Of a stretch of DNA of 64,000 nt, positions 1 through 14,182 are shown one piece after another. Made by a program: the position numbers and the translations under genes. Positions within the stretch are counted from its first letter, which is position 1, and the number at the start of each line of letters is the position of its first letter. Below the pieces are notes generated by a model. The model made no database searches and was not told the origin of the DNA. It saw nothing but the letters and a program-made list of their open reading frames with translations. This stretch comes from Bombus terrestris (lineage: Eukaryota > Arthropoda > Insecta > Hymenoptera > Apidae): assembly GCF_910591885.1 (NCBI RefSeq), contig NC_063274.1, forward strand, positions 22,652,164-22,716,163, given 5' to 3'.

Positions 1-1803
1 ATATAAACCAGTCTCGCATAATTTTGACAATACAACGACATAACATTTTATGTTGATTTTATCGGATAAAAGTTTTGCATTTGTGGATACAGGGAAAAGA
101 GTCAGAAAGTTAGTATATCAGGTAGCTCATTCATCGTCCTTTCGACAAATATAGTTTATATGTACTTGCACATACATATGTATATCGTCAAGTAGAAAAC
201 GCGTTACATTTGCATGTTGCGACACATTAATTTTGTTAAATTACTCGTAATAGATGAAAAACATGAATATTCGATACAACAATTCGGTTAAGTGGATCTT
301 GATATATTTGCTTTATTTCTTTATTTATTCATTTGTCCGTCGAAATCGATATGGTCGATGAAATCAATTATTTTCTGATTATTTTTAAACGATGACCTTT
401 TTTCTCGTTTCAGTCGTTTCAATCATATCAGTCGTTTCGTTGCGAGTTGCCTCGTAAAAATTTGCATCCCCCTGCCTTGTTCTCTTTCTTTTGAATTAAT
501 CCATGAAAAAATGATACGATATCTTTAAAAAGTAATATATCAAGAGAGAAATTGAATGAAAACAGTACTAAATAGGTCTTTTCACGCAAGAATAAACGAG
601 CGAGCCTGAATTAATTACACATTTATATTGTACATATATAATATATATGCTGACCGTAGAACGTAGAAGTGGAATAACGCTATATCTGATCGAACACATA
701 TTGTACAATGGTCTAACCGTGCAAGTAGAGTAAGACGATTTGTAGTGGAACATGGGAGTGAAACGAAAGGCGACATGCAAGTTACAAGAAAGACAACGAC
801 TATATTCATATAAAAATAGCTATATAATTAACTATAATTTACCTATCAACTACTAACGGAAGCACTCTGCTTATATGTAATTGTAGGTTAAAAGAAGCGA
901 AATTATCTATTAACCACATCGAGGCATCTGCTACAAATGGATACTTGAAAAAACGCAAAAGTTTTTATGAATCTAATCATTTATCATATCACTAATGCCG
1001 GGAATAAAACTTTCCATTTCATAACTTGGATTTTTACAACGGCTTAAGAGTCATCCTATTACATTTAAACTTAGAAAAGCGAAATGACACGATTATTATC
1101 ATACTTATAATAAGAAAAAATAGCCCTTTTTTTACATATTGCAAACAGTTCTCTCATAGGTACCTATAAAAATCTGATAAATGATAAAGATTTTTTAACG
1201 TCAAAATATTATATACATTGAGTTTTTTACATGAAAAAAAGTTCTTTACATTAATTATTTTCTCCGTAAAAATATTACAATAATCATTAATAATAGTCAA
1301 TGCCTTTAAACAAACACAAATACTTTAAACAATAGTCTTTAAATAAAAAATTGAATTCTTGCCCTCTTCCAAGAAAAGGTTTCTAAGTCTAGGTGCAACT
1401 TATCGTAATTGAAATCTATTACGCGTTTTTGTCCGTGCGATTGCACATTAAACTAGTGTTACTCAAACAGATTAAATTGAACATTCGAATGGAGTAAATC
1501 AACAATTTTCTCAAAACCGTTTGATTCGATTGCAGTGAAATGCGTTTTTGAGCGTGATACTAAGTTCAGACCTATATGGATTAAAGTATTAAAAAAGAAA
1601 CCAGACGGGTTCGTTGAATGATTTATTTTTAGATCAGACGAGCTATGTACTATAGAACCCCAATGCATCGGCACATTAACGATACATGCATGTTCGTTGA
1701 ACTTTACTGACCATGACGGCCACTGTAATTTTGATCCATTAAATGGTGCAGAAGATAGTCTACTTTGATCAATGAGAATGTTCGTGTATTTCTGTATTAA
1801 CAG

Positions 1804-1928
<125 letters not shown>

Positions 1929-2429
1929 GTAATGATAACATGCTTTTAGTACTCTACGTATACCTATACATTGATATAAAAGGAAATAAAAAGACTTTTA
2001 ATGTTTTAGATACTAAAAAATAATAGTAGCGATATGACTTCATTACTCGTTACTTATTACTTATCACGCATTACAAGACTACGCACAAGAGACTAGATAA
2101 GCTAAAATAATTATATGACCTTATTCAATAAATACACCTACAAGATGTTTTATCTAGAAATAGCTATCTAAATATATGTCCTACATGTATTGTATGTACC
2201 TGTTTCAATTGTGACGATACACAAAAATTAAGTTATTATTCAGTCAAATATATAAGTCTCCAAAAACGAATACCTAAATACATTGCAGAGAATATTTTTA
2301 GTTTGATTTATTTCATAAGATAAATTTTAAAATTCCAAATATTTTTTACACATAATTTTCTTTCAAGTTTTTACATACTCTTTTTTTTCGCTTTCATATC
2401 GGCACTGACATGACGATGGATGTAATGAT

Positions 2430-2725
2430 ATAACCTCGTTACGAGTTACCAGCACGAGCTTCGAGTAGCGCAAATGTGCAATGCGTTGCAATGTGTTGCA
2501 ATGTGTTAACAAATACATGAACGAACCTGACGCAAAGTCAGGCAACTGCTAGAATTTTTGTTCGCGGGAATGAATCTGGCGCGAAATCAATCAGGAAACC
2601 TCTAGAATGGAATCACTTACGAACGAACCTGTGGTGAGCCGCAAGTCGCGAGCTACGAGTCGCGAGCTGCGATGCGATATCGGTGAGTCGGTGGGAAAGG
2701 CGGCACGGATAAACTCGATGAGGCA
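2430..2725. repeat. GC-rich dispersed repeat, copy 1
   Basis: A GC-rich patch in an AT-rich setting with an internally repeated motif of the form GAAyGAAyCTGrCGCGAArTCAG (near 2520, 2570 and 2622). The same modules, plus GTTACGAGTTAC and a GGCGGC...AAACT box, recur at about 38.83-39.17 kb. The two copies are diverged and the internal module order differs, so this is an old interspersed repeat, perhaps part of an LTR or a non-autonomous element. No coding sequence was recognised. Confidence 0.6.
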
Positions 2726-3826
2726 AGTATTAATAGTATTAAATCGGTATTATAATCGTTGACAAGATTGGTTTTAATTTCGACACTGACACTTCATTTT
2801 CATCCGAACAAGATAAAAATATTAATTGCGGACAATTACATTAATGGAGACTTGAAAAGTTCCAGCATCACATGTTCCAATAGAAGGCAAAAACTTTCTA
2901 AACAATACTAGACACGAATACACGGGAAGCCGGTATGTAACTCGAACACGTACTCATCTATCAAAGTATCACGGAATCGTTAAATGCATTAGATTAATGA
3001 ATTACTTTTTCATGTATAATATTCGTGAGCGGGTATCATTAATGGCCGTTTCTCCATACTTTTTTCTTATTTAAAGGAAACTAATTAACTAAGTACAATT
3101 ATTTAATACAAAACGATAATATGAAACGGAGGATCAATGTGACATAAATTATGATATAAAGTCTATTATTTTCGCCAAAACTTTAAATAACGTCAAATAA
3201 AATAATGCGGACCCGAAATCGATAAACGAGGAAACTTAAAACCGTAAATTTCAAGAGATTTTAAAATTCATTTAACATGAACGAAATAAAAAAGTTGTAT
3301 CGTAAAATATTAAAACGCCTCGTATAAGATAAATGTCATAATAAATTATACAATTTTATCCATTTAAGAGAAATAAAATTCAAAGTTATATATCTACCAG
3401 AAAATACTAAAACACAACATAAAACACGGATGCGATAGTAAATTATAAATAACAATGCATTTATCAACGATTAAAATATGATAAAATAAACAATTTAGCC
3501 GATACGCACATAAAACGTCAAGAATTTAAGGTTACAGGTAATATCATATCAACAACACGTAAAATATTAACCGCATTAAATATAATATTAAATGGATGCG
3601 TTGATAAAATATGCGCGGAAATATAATACCAACGCAATCTTAAGTCAATGATATTTCGCTGTATCAAAGAAAACAGGAGTAAAAGAGAAGAAAGCTGATT
3701 TTTCAATTTGAAGATTATCGTTTGCTCGGGGTAGCATATGCGATGAGTACGACTACGCAATTGCTTAAAGACTGCATAATTGGAAGACAGCCAGGACCAG
3801 CCGTATGTTGATCGTATAAAACTCAC

Positions 3827-4032
3827 CTTCATGCTTGCGCCGTCTACTTTCCAATCCTTGAACGGTGGTTTCCTATCCTTTATGTATTGTAATATCTTCT
3901 TGTCATCCTTCATGAACTCGACTTTATGTAGGTAAGCATCTGGGACACTATGATCGCAATGCAGAGTAGCTGTGCTGTTGTATGTTACGTAGTTGGGTGC
4001 TATCAGTCGTACATGCACCGTGCAAGTTGCAT
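3827..4032 (-). CDS. single exon of an immunoglobulin-domain protein (Beat-like)
   Basis: Minus-strand exon bounded by an acceptor (CTTTCAG before 4032) and a consensus donor (AAG|GTGAGT, donor at 3826-3821). It is 206 nt: two bases complete a split codon, then 68 codons follow. The peptide begins DATCTVHVRLIAPNYV, then has TATLHCDH (first Ig cysteine), KVEFMKDDKK where Ig domains have the W/F-Y-K strand C, QYIKDR, PPF and DGASMK. This pattern resembles the first Ig domain of the beaten-path family of insect cell-surface proteins, which act in axon guidance and synaptic partner recognition. The second Ig cysteine and the rest of the gene are not seen, so the next exon is probably left of the window. 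The signal-peptide exon should lie to the right, in 4.1-10.5 kb, but was not identified. Membership of Beat rather than another Ig family is inference. Confidence 0.6.
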
Positions 4033-4564
4033 CTGAAAGTCACCGATGACATTTTACTTTTTGAATAACAATTTCTCGCTAGGGAAGTAGCTTTTATGAT
4101 TATTTAACTTTCCAATCTTTTCCATTAAAGTATAGAATTTATCAAATATTTTGACAATCACATATCTTTATGCTTCTTTTTCCTTTGATCACACAATTAT
4201 AATCCCATTTCCCGAGCTCTTCCGTTAAAGTATCCAATACCGCTGAATAACGAACATATACGAAATATATGAAATATTCCAACATATATGAAGTATTCCA
4301 ACAAATAAATATCATTCTCTCCCCCTTTACAATCCCACATGGTTACAATTTTGCTGTCTCATAAAAACATCCCGTTTGTCATTTCTACCACTTAGTAATA
4401 TTGAGCATACATCATTTGATTCATCAAACATTTCAAAGTTGTTCATTTTCTCTTACGAATTCATTAACATACTTTCGCTTCATTTATGTACTTTTCATTA
4501 TGCGAATATATTATATTTTATTATTGCGAAATATCCATCTCGTTATAGGTACATTTAGTATATA

Positions 4565-5828
4565 TTGGGTTGGCAACTAAGCGATTGCGGATTTTGTCAA
4601 TAGCACATTAGCACATTCTTAGCACATTCTTTTGTTTTGTCAACGTGTTCAAAGCACCTAATCTATATTGTTTTCTTGTTGTTTGGACTTCCACCTTTAA
4701 TTTAGTAAAAAAATTGTATCGATTAGTTATTCAGTTTCGTTTTTATCCCGATTTAAAAATGGAAGAACAAGACGCGCATTTCAGACATATTTTATTGTAT
4801 TATTACCGAAAAGGCAAGAACGCATCGCAAGCACACAAGAAGTCATGTGCCGTATATGGGAATGAAGCCTTGAAAGAAACGCAGTGTTAAAATGGGTTTG
4901 CCAAATTTCGTTCTGGCGATTTTTCACTGAAAAATGCTCAACCATCTGCCCGTCCAGTTGAAGTTGACGAGACCCATATCAAGGCCATTATCGATTCAGA
5001 TCGTCATAGCACAACGCGCGAGATTGCAGAGAACCTCGATGTATCGCATATATGCATTAAACAAAAATTAAAACAGTTTGTCTATGTCAAGAAACTCGAC
5101 TTATGGGTCCCTCATCCGGAAGGAAATTCATTTGACGCAACGCATTAGCATCTGCGTTTCGTTTCTGAAACGCAACGCAATTGATCCATTTCTGAAACGA
5201 CTGATTACTAGCGACGAAAAGTGGATAGTTTATAACAACGTTAATCGGAAAAGATCGTGGGTGATGCAAGATGAACCAGCCTAAACAACACCAAAAGCTG
5301 AGATTTTTCTGTTAGTTTGGTGGGATTATAAAGGAATTCTGTACTTTGAACTTTTACCAAGAAACCAAACGATTAATTCAAACGTGTACGTTCAACAACT
5401 CGCCAAACTGAGCGATGCAGTTCAAGAAAAGCGGCCAGAATTGGTAAATCGTAAGGGTGTTATTTTCCAGCGTTATAATGCAAGGCCCCACACATCTTTG
5501 GTCACTCGCCAAAAATTATTGGAACTAGGTTGGAATGTATTGTCACATCCACCATGTAGCTCTGATTTTGCGCCCTCGCATTACCATTTATTTTGTTCCA
5601 TGCAGAACTCCTTAAATGGTAAAATTTTTAATGACGCTGATGATGTAAAATCACATTTAATTCAGTTTCTTGTTGGCAAAAATCAAAAGTTATGACACTG
5701 CCTGAAAAATGGCAAAAGATCATCGACAAAAACGAGCAATACCTAATTGAATAAAGTTATATTTATAAGCAAAAATTTGGAATTTTCCTTCTTATTTAAA
5801 ATACGCAATCATTTAGTTGTCAACCCTA
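4565..5828 (+). mobile_element. mariner-family DNA transposon, full length but dead
   Basis: The ends form terminal inverted repeats of about 30 bp: left TTGGGTTGGCAACTAAGCGA, and right (reverse complement) TAGGGTTGACAACTAAATGA. Both are flanked by TA (4563-4564 and 5829-5830), the mariner target duplication. The total of about 1264 bp is the normal mariner size. The transposase inside is broken (separate entry). The sequence type resembles the cecropia/SETMAR-like mariners common in ants and bees. The TIR mismatches show it is not recent. Confidence 0.95.
4759..5754 (+). pseudogene. mariner transposase pseudogene
   Basis: Starts MEEQDAHFRHILLYYY and ends LPEKWQKIIDKNEQYLIE with a stop at 5752-5754, the family's normal termini. 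The reading frame is broken by an early stop (TAA at about 4888, where a CAA Gln codon is expected) and by several frameshifts between 5070 and 5690. Recognisable blocks in order are the N-terminal helix-turn-helix (RKGKNASQAHKK), SDRHSTTREIAENLDVSH, the first catalytic block TSDEKWIVYNNV, the second WWDYKGILYFELLPRNQT, and the third block HPPCSSDFAPSHYHLF. In the third block the catalytic Asp of the usual PSDYHLF is His (codon 5579-5581). The element therefore cannot transpose on its own. Confidence 0.93.
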
Positions 5829-5830
5829 TA

Positions 5831-8800
5831 CATATATGTAGATATGTCAAAATATAAAATATGATCATATTCAAACAGTTTTCAGAAAAAAAAAAAAGAT
5901 GATTGTAGAGTATTTAAAGCGAAATATGGCCGAAATGCAGATGAAAACACGATACAGAGCACATGCAGGATAAAAGAACGTTTCACATGATAATGGCGGT
6001 GAGCTTGAATGGATAATAATTCGTTTAACGAATCTCAAATGTCTCATTATTATGCATAGTGAAAAGTACACACAGCAACAGATATAACGGGAAACGGAAA
6101 TCATAAAATGTAACACGCAAAACTTGCCTCGTTACGATTCAACAACAAAATGTTTTGCCCTTCTTGTCCCTCGCCTCTAATTACATCGTTGACAATAACA
6201 AAATCGTTAATTTATTCTCGGGACAACAAACTGGGAAACTCTACTCGTTCAATAACATGGCATAAAACTTTAAACATTGTGCTCGGCTGCGTCCGCTAAA
6301 ACGAATCTTGTGTTGCTCGTTTTATACGTTTATTAAAATCATAATTAATGGCTGCGTTTCATGAAAGCTGGTCATAATTATAATGACGGTTAAAAAATAT
6401 CTCGATAATACAAAATCTATGATAGGTATATACAAAAGATAAGGCAAAATAAAATAAATAATCCTCTTGTTTGATTTTTAGTTGTTTCAGATCATTTTTC
6501 TGTTATATTAGTAAAAATAAACTTGACGATACGACCTTTTTTCAGAGAGTTTAAAATAATTTGATAGAACGAATTGATTAGATCCGCCATTATTATCGAC
6601 GAATTTATTACGATCATGATTAAAGATCGATTTCTGATAAACTGATAACGTTCCGATGCATCAACTGTCACTACATTGTGATCCATAGGAAATTCAGATC
6701 TAAAATTATTCGAATACATACTAGCCTAAATCTTTATCACGTTTTAAAAACACGTTAAATAACTAGAACGTACATAAGAGGAAACGATTTGACATATCTC
6801 AAAAAGCATAATTATTGTAAAAACTTTATAACGATTCTCAAACTATGATGCATTTAAAAATGTTATTATTGGTTGAAATTAACAATTTTTATCAATCCCT
6901 TGCTTTGTAATATCGAGTTACACTCGCAGCGAGAATTAAGGAGCAAACGTAACAAGATTTCTATTCGTCTGAAAATTCAATTTCAACTCGTTGTCGGCAT
7001 TTAATCCTTTGTATTCCATTGGCGCCTTTACGACAATATTGATAATATGATTACTTTTCTTATTATTTTCATCAATAAAAGGTGGGAAAGCAGAGAGAGC
7101 TCTCCGGTATAAATACAAACATTTATAACATTGTTGATCATGCTGATGTTTAATACAAATTAAGTGCTTTCCATTTCTCCTACCTTTTTATTTATTTTAT
7201 TATAGGTAATTCTGTAATTCGATTCACATCATCTGAATATTACAGGATAAAAGTACGATAAGTATATTTTTTTGATTCTTTTATTTTAATGTTTCGATAT
7301 TTTAGTACAAGGCATGCGATACTTTTAAATTATGGAGAAAGTGGAACCATACGTGTTTACCCCAGCATCAAATAATTCATAAATAATTCAAATAATTTAC
7401 CGAATTTTGAAAATGCTGCTCTGTAGAAAATGGAAAATATGATTTATTGTGTTCTTCTCCTAATTTTCATATACGCCATACAATGTAAAGTACCGAATGA
7501 AGTAAAATTTATTAGCTTCCCAATAGATGTAAAGACTAGTAATCCTAATACATATGGCCGACAATATGTACATAGATAGATATACAGAACAAATGATAAA
7601 GCAAGGGATTAGCAATATCTATCTCTTCAATTATAAAATTTCAACAGTAGATTGAACAAAAATTTCGGATCCCGGGTCATATCTTTCAAAGTAACCAATA
7701 AACTTTTGCTTCTAATTAATGAAACAGCTGGTACGATCAAATTTACATGTTATCGCGTTAACGTTGGGACTGTGCGCCGCGTAACGTCGCGACGATTCGC
7801 TGTTAATGTGTCGAGTAACAATTACCCCGAGCTACATCATCGGGCAACAATTAATAACCGTATAATCGATACAATTTAGCGTGCCGGAAGGCAAGTGTCT
7901 GTTAATGCGAGCGAGTTCCTTCGTGAAATCTAGGTCGTTGTACAAGTAGATCCAACGTATTCGTGTCAATTTTTCGTTCCGTTCATCCAATTGTCTAGAA
8001 CCTCATATAAATGATCGAGATTATGCTAATGGGTTAGCCAAGGAGAAATTTTTAAAGAATAGATAAGTGAAAAGGGAGACATCGCGGAAAATACGCAAGG
8101 TTTAATGAAACCGTAAGGAAGGATGGAGAGGTTTCGGCCGACTATAACTACTTGTGGCAGTACCCTGTTGCTGGGAGGTGTTACTGTATCGATCACTGAA
8201 AGCGCGTGTTACTAACACGCGCGCAGGCTATTCCGGGTATTTTTAAGACATTTCCAAATCAGCATATACCGATGAATAATCGTCGAGAATGGAATTGTTT
8301 TATGGTATAAACGAATCGCCTAGATCACTCACGTTTCACATTTAAATAAATTTTTCCGAACAACGTTCGCAGTTCGCAGCTCGAGAGTCCTTCCGGAACG
8401 CCTCTGTGTGTACCGTGAAACGAAAGGGAAGAAAAAGCGAGCAAATGGCAGAAACGAGAATCCGTTCAATGATTCGTCACGTATTTTAATTTTAATTCGA
8501 GTTTTCAGTGATAATCTACGAGAATCATCATAAATCAGCAAAAAGCAATATAATAGATTTGAACAATATTTCCCGATAATAATATAAGATCATAATTATT
8601 TTATTTCTGTAATTATTATTTTTGAGGCGAAAAAGTGGTAAATATATCTATAATATATTAAGAAAAATAAAAATTTTGATATAAGCTGTAGCCATTTTGT
8701 TACTGGTTGAAATGATTGAATGAGATTGAACATATGCTGAGCCATTTTTGATTCCTTGTTGTATCCTGCTTCTGTCTTCCTATAATTGGAAGAGTAGACA

Positions 8801-10500
8801 AATATCAAGCGAATTCCATTTATAAACTGCCGTAATGAATTTTATGATATACCTTATCGTAAACGAAATCTTATAATAATTTAAATAATTGAAGAAAAAT
8901 ATTTAATACGTGTGACACATTACATATATGACGAAAAGATTAAAAAAAAAACCGCGAAGAATGTAAACACACCTATACACTTCGTAATTCGGTAGAATCT
9001 CTAACTAATAAAATTTCATTAATTAACAATAAATTCTTATTAGCCAAATTTATTAGACGTATAAGTAGTTAAACTTGCTTCTGATTATCTTCTCACTCAT
9101 AATCACTGATACATTCGTATTGTCAAGACTAAATTCGAAATATATAATATCTTACATAAATGAAGTCACGTATATCGATGTATATTTATTTCACTAGATT
9201 ATTTATTTTTCTTATGCTGCCAATGAAACACTAGTATAGATGACTTTCTCATTCAAATTCTGAAAAGACTTAGAATGTTTCGTATAAGATGTTTTACAAC
9301 GAAAACGATCGGGCAAATTTCTCAGGATAGAAAAACTTGATTTCGATGATTGAGTTCCTTTTCAGTTTGAAACATTATATAACACTAAAAATTTCGATAG
9401 AAAAACAATCGGTAATTTTCACTATCAAGAACAGAATGAACTGGCCGGGTGGGTGTTCACGATTGCGTACAACTTACATGAAAATAATTGTAAAATATAT
9501 ACGAATACGAATTTCCCCCAGTATGCTGACTGAATGCGTGGCATCCTCGTATGAATTTTCTCGCGTTGTCTCTACGCAAAATCTTACTGCTCTCTACGTT
9601 ACTTAATACGGAAAAAACGTGCGTCTATTTTGTACAGTGATGTGCCTTTAAACTACACAACTTCGAGCTGAGTCGGCGCTACAACTGACCAAGCTTTTCG
9701 ATCGTTTCACCAACTCCCATAGAATATAAAACATAGAGCGGAGACTCGCTGCCTTTTCGCTTATCGAGCGATCTTCAGCGTTGGATTTGCTAATGGGTCA
9801 GCCATGAAATAAACGATGCAAAGTGTAAACCGAAATGAATAACGCTTTGGTATCTTCATGATAAGGTGGAGCTGTCAATTTTAATCAACACAGTTGCTAC
9901 GACAAAGAGATAAATTACTATCGCGAAAAGAATATTATTACTTACAGTAATATGCTACATAACTTGTATATATTTCCTAATAATTTTTTATAGTATAATA
10001 TATTTATAATTGAAAGATTCGATTAAAAGAAACAGAAAAAGATAAAATTGTATATACATATATGTATGTATATAATATTCATAATATCAATATTTTATTA
10101 TTCTGTGCAAATTTTTAAATATTAGAAATGAAATAAGTGTTAATATATTAATAAAAATATTGTGAAAACCACCTAAATAGTGCCATTTTTTTACTTCAAT
10201 GTGTTCTTTTATTCAATATTTACTTTTATAGCGATAAAAATATTAATTATTTTTAATCTTTTTAGATACTAAGCTATTACAACGAGTTATACAGTACATT
10301 AAATATAAATGATAAATGTCATAAAATAATGTGTTAATGTTAATTTATACATATATGAAAAATTCATTAGATGGCTCTTTACTGTTTGAACTTATGACAA
10401 AAATAATTAACTATTGTATTGTGAAGCGTAAAAATAATATTCGAATGAGCGATACTTATAGTATAAAATTCATTTCTGCTTTTGTATATCGTGGGTTTGA
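5831..10500. other. intergenic or intronic, no gene recognised
   Basis: AT-rich, with slightly GC-richer patches at 7.72-8.3 kb, 8.33-8.5 kb and 9.42-9.8 kb. The 8.33-8.5 kb patch read on the minus strand is pyrimidine-rich, then GC-rich, and ends in a good donor (AAAC|GTGAGT at about 8330). It could be a non-coding first exon of the leftward Ig gene, but nothing confirms this. The short open frames here show no recognisable domain. Confidence 0.4.
8202..8222. repeat. perfect GC-rich palindrome
   Basis: GCGCGTGTTA-C-TAACACGCGC: 10 bp arms around one base, inside an otherwise AT-rich region. It could be a dimeric transcription-factor site. No further support is visible. Confidence 0.7.
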
Positions 10501-10607
10501 AGTATTCGTATAAACATTTTATAGATCTTCTTGTCATATGCTCATACAAATAAGTTTAAAATGAAATACATATGAGTTGTATAGTTGAGATTGAAGCATA
10601 AACAGAA

Positions 10608-13600
10608 ATGGAAGGACACGAGGAAGATGAATTAGAAGATTTACATTCAACTATTTACACCTTTCCACCTAATGTACAGAATGTGATCGAACAGGTTAGA
10701 TTGACCATATAACTGTCAAAATATACACTGACACTTATCCTTAATGAGCAGAAAACGTTTTCTTATCTTGTTAAGTATTACGATTTATTTTTTCTTTTTT
10801 TGTTTTAGTGATATATATGAATTTATATTATATAAATTATTTTTTAATTTTTAGGTTTTACCTAGCACAGATCCATTGGATCAACCAAACTTTAATGTAG
10901 TCGATTATATAAATTCATTATTCCCAACCGAACAATCTCTATCGAATATAGACGATGTAGTAAATAACATGGAATTAAAAATATGTAACATAGACAAGGA
11001 AATTCGTTCGGTAGTACGTGGACAAACAAATGTAGGTCAAGATGGGAAAGCAGCATTAGAAGATGCACAGAAAGTAATAAAAAAATTATTTGTGCATATC
11101 AAAGATATCAAAGATAAAGCAGAACAATCTGAAGAGGTCGTTAAGGAAATAACAAGAGATATTAAACAACTGGATTTTGCTAAAAGAAATCTCACTGCCT
11201 CGATAACAGCTTTAAACCATTTACATATGCTTGTAGAGGGTGTAGATACTTTAAAGTAATGTACAATAATTTTTTAGAAAAAATATAGTTAACACATGTA
11301 ATTTAGTGATTATTACTTTATAATGTTATTTACATGTTACTTTAGAGTGTTAACACAAAAGAAACAATATGGTGAAATTGTTTTACCATTGCAAGCAGTG
11401 ATGGAGGTGATGCAACATTTTAGTAGTTACATGGATATACCTCAAGTGAAACAATTGTCTGATGAAGTATGTAATATATGAATTTTTATAGCAGTAATAG
11501 TAAAATATATATATATATATAATGTTTATTAACATTTTGAAACAAAGGTACGTCAAATACATATTGAACTGGCTCAACAAATTACAGCAGATTTTAAACA
11601 AGCATTTTCTGGTCAAAATCCAAAATACTTTAATCAGTTAACAGAAGGTTGTTTAGTGTTATCCGTGTTGGACCCTAAAGTTAAGTAAGTATGTTTATTA
11701 GAAGATTAGTTACTCAAATAGTTTTAACACAAATGTAATAACCAATTCTTTTTACAAGGAAAGATCTACTTACTTGGTTTGTGGGTATTCAATTACAAGA
11801 ATATGCACATCTCTTTGATGAAAATCAAGATTTTGCATGGTTAGATAAAATAGATCGACGCTATGCATGGATAAAAAAGCATTTACTTGATTTTGAGTCA
11901 AAATTTGGTACAATCTTTCCGCAAGATTGGGAGATCTCTGAACGAATTGCTGTGCAATTTTGTCATGTTACAAGAGAAGATCTTACAAAGTTAATGCATA
12001 AAAGACGTTCTGAAATAGATGTAAAACTATTACTTTATGCAATTCAAAGAACAAGTAATTTTGAATCATTATTAACAAAAAGATTTAGTGGTATTACTTT
12101 GGAAAATGTGGATATAACAAATAAAAGGATTACTACTGCAGACACGACTGATAATAAAGTTCCAGGAAATCCGTTTGAACAAAATGACCAGGTTTTAAAA
12201 AATATTGTATAAAATTGTCTTCTACTTAAGATTTATACTAAACATTTATATTAACAATTGTATTATATAACAGGTACAAAACGAAAAGCCAAAACCATCA
12301 CCATTTTCAAATCTTATAGGAAAATGTTTTGAGCCATACTTAAACATTTATATAGAAAGTTTGGATCGTAATCTGGCAGATTTAATGGATAAATTTATAT
12401 CAGATTCTAAAACACAACCACCTGGTGCAAAAGATTTTGATGGTATTGAAGGTCCTAGTAGTGTGTTATCCTCTTGCGCAGATCTGTTTGTATTTTATAA
12501 AAAGTGCATGTTGCAATGTACACAACTTAGTACTGGCTCGATTATGTTGAGTTTAGCTGAAACTTTTCAAAAATATTTGCGAGAATATGCTCTTAAAATA
12601 TTACAAAATAATTTACCTAAGTAAGTAGAGTACACGCCTTTTATTTCAATTAATTAAATTTATGACTTTTTATAATTAAAATTTATTACAGAATCGGAGG
12701 TGGTACAGGAATTGGTACCAGTATGAGTAGTATACGTGATTTTCGAGACCTCTCAACATCGGGTTTTATACAAAATTTTCAAAGCTTTCTAAAGGAAGGT
12801 GAAAGCACGAGATTTAGCAAAGAAGAGCAATCGCGTATATGCTGGTAAAAATTTGCTAATTGGTGGCATTTTATTTAACATAATAATTATAAAAGAAATT
12901 AATTGCACAAAGTTATTTTTCAGTATACTAACAACGGCCGAATATTGCTTAGAAACAACACAACAATTGGAAGAAAAATTAAGAGAAAAAACAGATAAAT
13001 GTTATTCAGAAAAGATTAATCTATCTCAGGAACAAGATATTTTTCATAAGTATATACTTATTTACATATCCTTTTCAAGTTATCGATATTTAGTTAATTT
13101 TTTTAATATTATTCATAACAACTTTTCCAGTGTTATATCGAATTGTATACAACTACTTGTTCAAGATTTAGAGTCTGCATGTGAATCTGCATTAACTGCA
13201 ATGACAAAGGTACTTATTCAGTTTCATATTGTTATATGTATGATTTTGTTCACTGTTGTTGATATGCAAATATCTCTTAGGTTCAATGGAGTGCCATAGA
13301 GGTTGTTGGTGACCAAAGTAATTATGTTAATACTATTGTGGCACACCTTCGACAAACAATACCTACTATCAGAGATAGGTTGTCTTCATGCAGAAAATAT
13401 TTTACTCAACTCTGTGTCAAGTTTGCCAGGTAAAAATTGAAACAAATGTGAATTTGTTTTACTAAGGAAGTTAATGAAAAATGTATTTCTTTGCAGTTCT
13501 TTTATAGTAAAATTAGTACAGCAATTGTATAAGTGCAAACCTTTAAATACTGTGGGTGCTGAACAATTACTATTAGATGTACATATGTTGAAAACTGCTC

Positions 13601-14147
13601 TTTTGGACCTTCCATCGACAGGATATCAAGTTCAAAGGAAAGCACCAGCGACATATACTAAAGTAATTTCGTTTGATATATTAACTTTTTATAAATTAAT
13701 CAGCACATTAATTTATATATATTAATTTGATATATTGATTTGTATCAAAACATATATTTTACTATAAACAGGTAGTAGTAAAAGGCATGGCAAGTGCGGA
13801 AATGATACTCAAAATTGTAATGTCACCAATAGAATCTCCAAAAGAGTTTGTAAAACAATGTAGAATACGTCTACCAGATTTGCAAGCGCCAGAATTTCAA
13901 AAAATTTTGGATATGAAGGTAAACTAATCTTTTTATAAATATTTAGAATACTTAACAATCATATTAAAATCTCAATAATTCGTAGGGCTTGAAAAAAACA
14001 GAACAAGTTCTATTACTAGAACAGTTCAAGCAACCTGAGAATACAGATATTTCACATGACACTAGGAGTCACATCATTCAAGATAGCCCAGAACATGAAG
14101 CTGGGCGAATAAAAAGATTGGAAAAATTAATTAAAAAAAGAATATGA
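10608..14147 (+). CDS. Vps53: VPS53, subunit of the GARP/EARP tethering complexes
   Basis: Complete gene. Exons: 10608-10694, 10855-11255, 11346-11466, 11548-11684, 11759-12191, 12274-12620, 12692-12844, 12924-13049, 13131-13209, 13281-13429, 13497-13662, 13772-13918, 13986-14147. Every junction is GT-AG and the frame is kept, giving 835 aa, close to the usual ~830. VPS53 works with VPS51, VPS52 and VPS54 (GARP, endosome to trans-Golgi) or with VPS51, VPS52 and VPS50 (EARP, recycling endosomes) to tether vesicles. It starts MEGHEEDELEDL. An N-terminal coiled-coil region lies in about residues 40-160. The conserved block WLDKIDRRYAWIK is at about residues 276-288, followed by RIAVQFCHVTR, LTTAEYCLETTQQLEEKL, CVKFA, GAEQLLLD, QKILDMKGLKK and the C-terminal RIKRLEKLIKKR. 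Introns are short (74-160 nt), typical of a housekeeping gene. A tiny upstream ORF (10561-10575) would be in the 5'UTR if transcription starts upstream of it. Confidence 0.96.
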
Positions 14148-14182
14148 ATGTTTTATAGTAAAATTTATATATATATATATAT

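Noticed and set aside
12799..13299. Long plus-strand ORF spanning three VPS53 exons and their introns
   Set aside because: It reads through the introns at 12845-12923 and 13050-13130 in a single frame by chance. Splice sites and homology define separate exons here.
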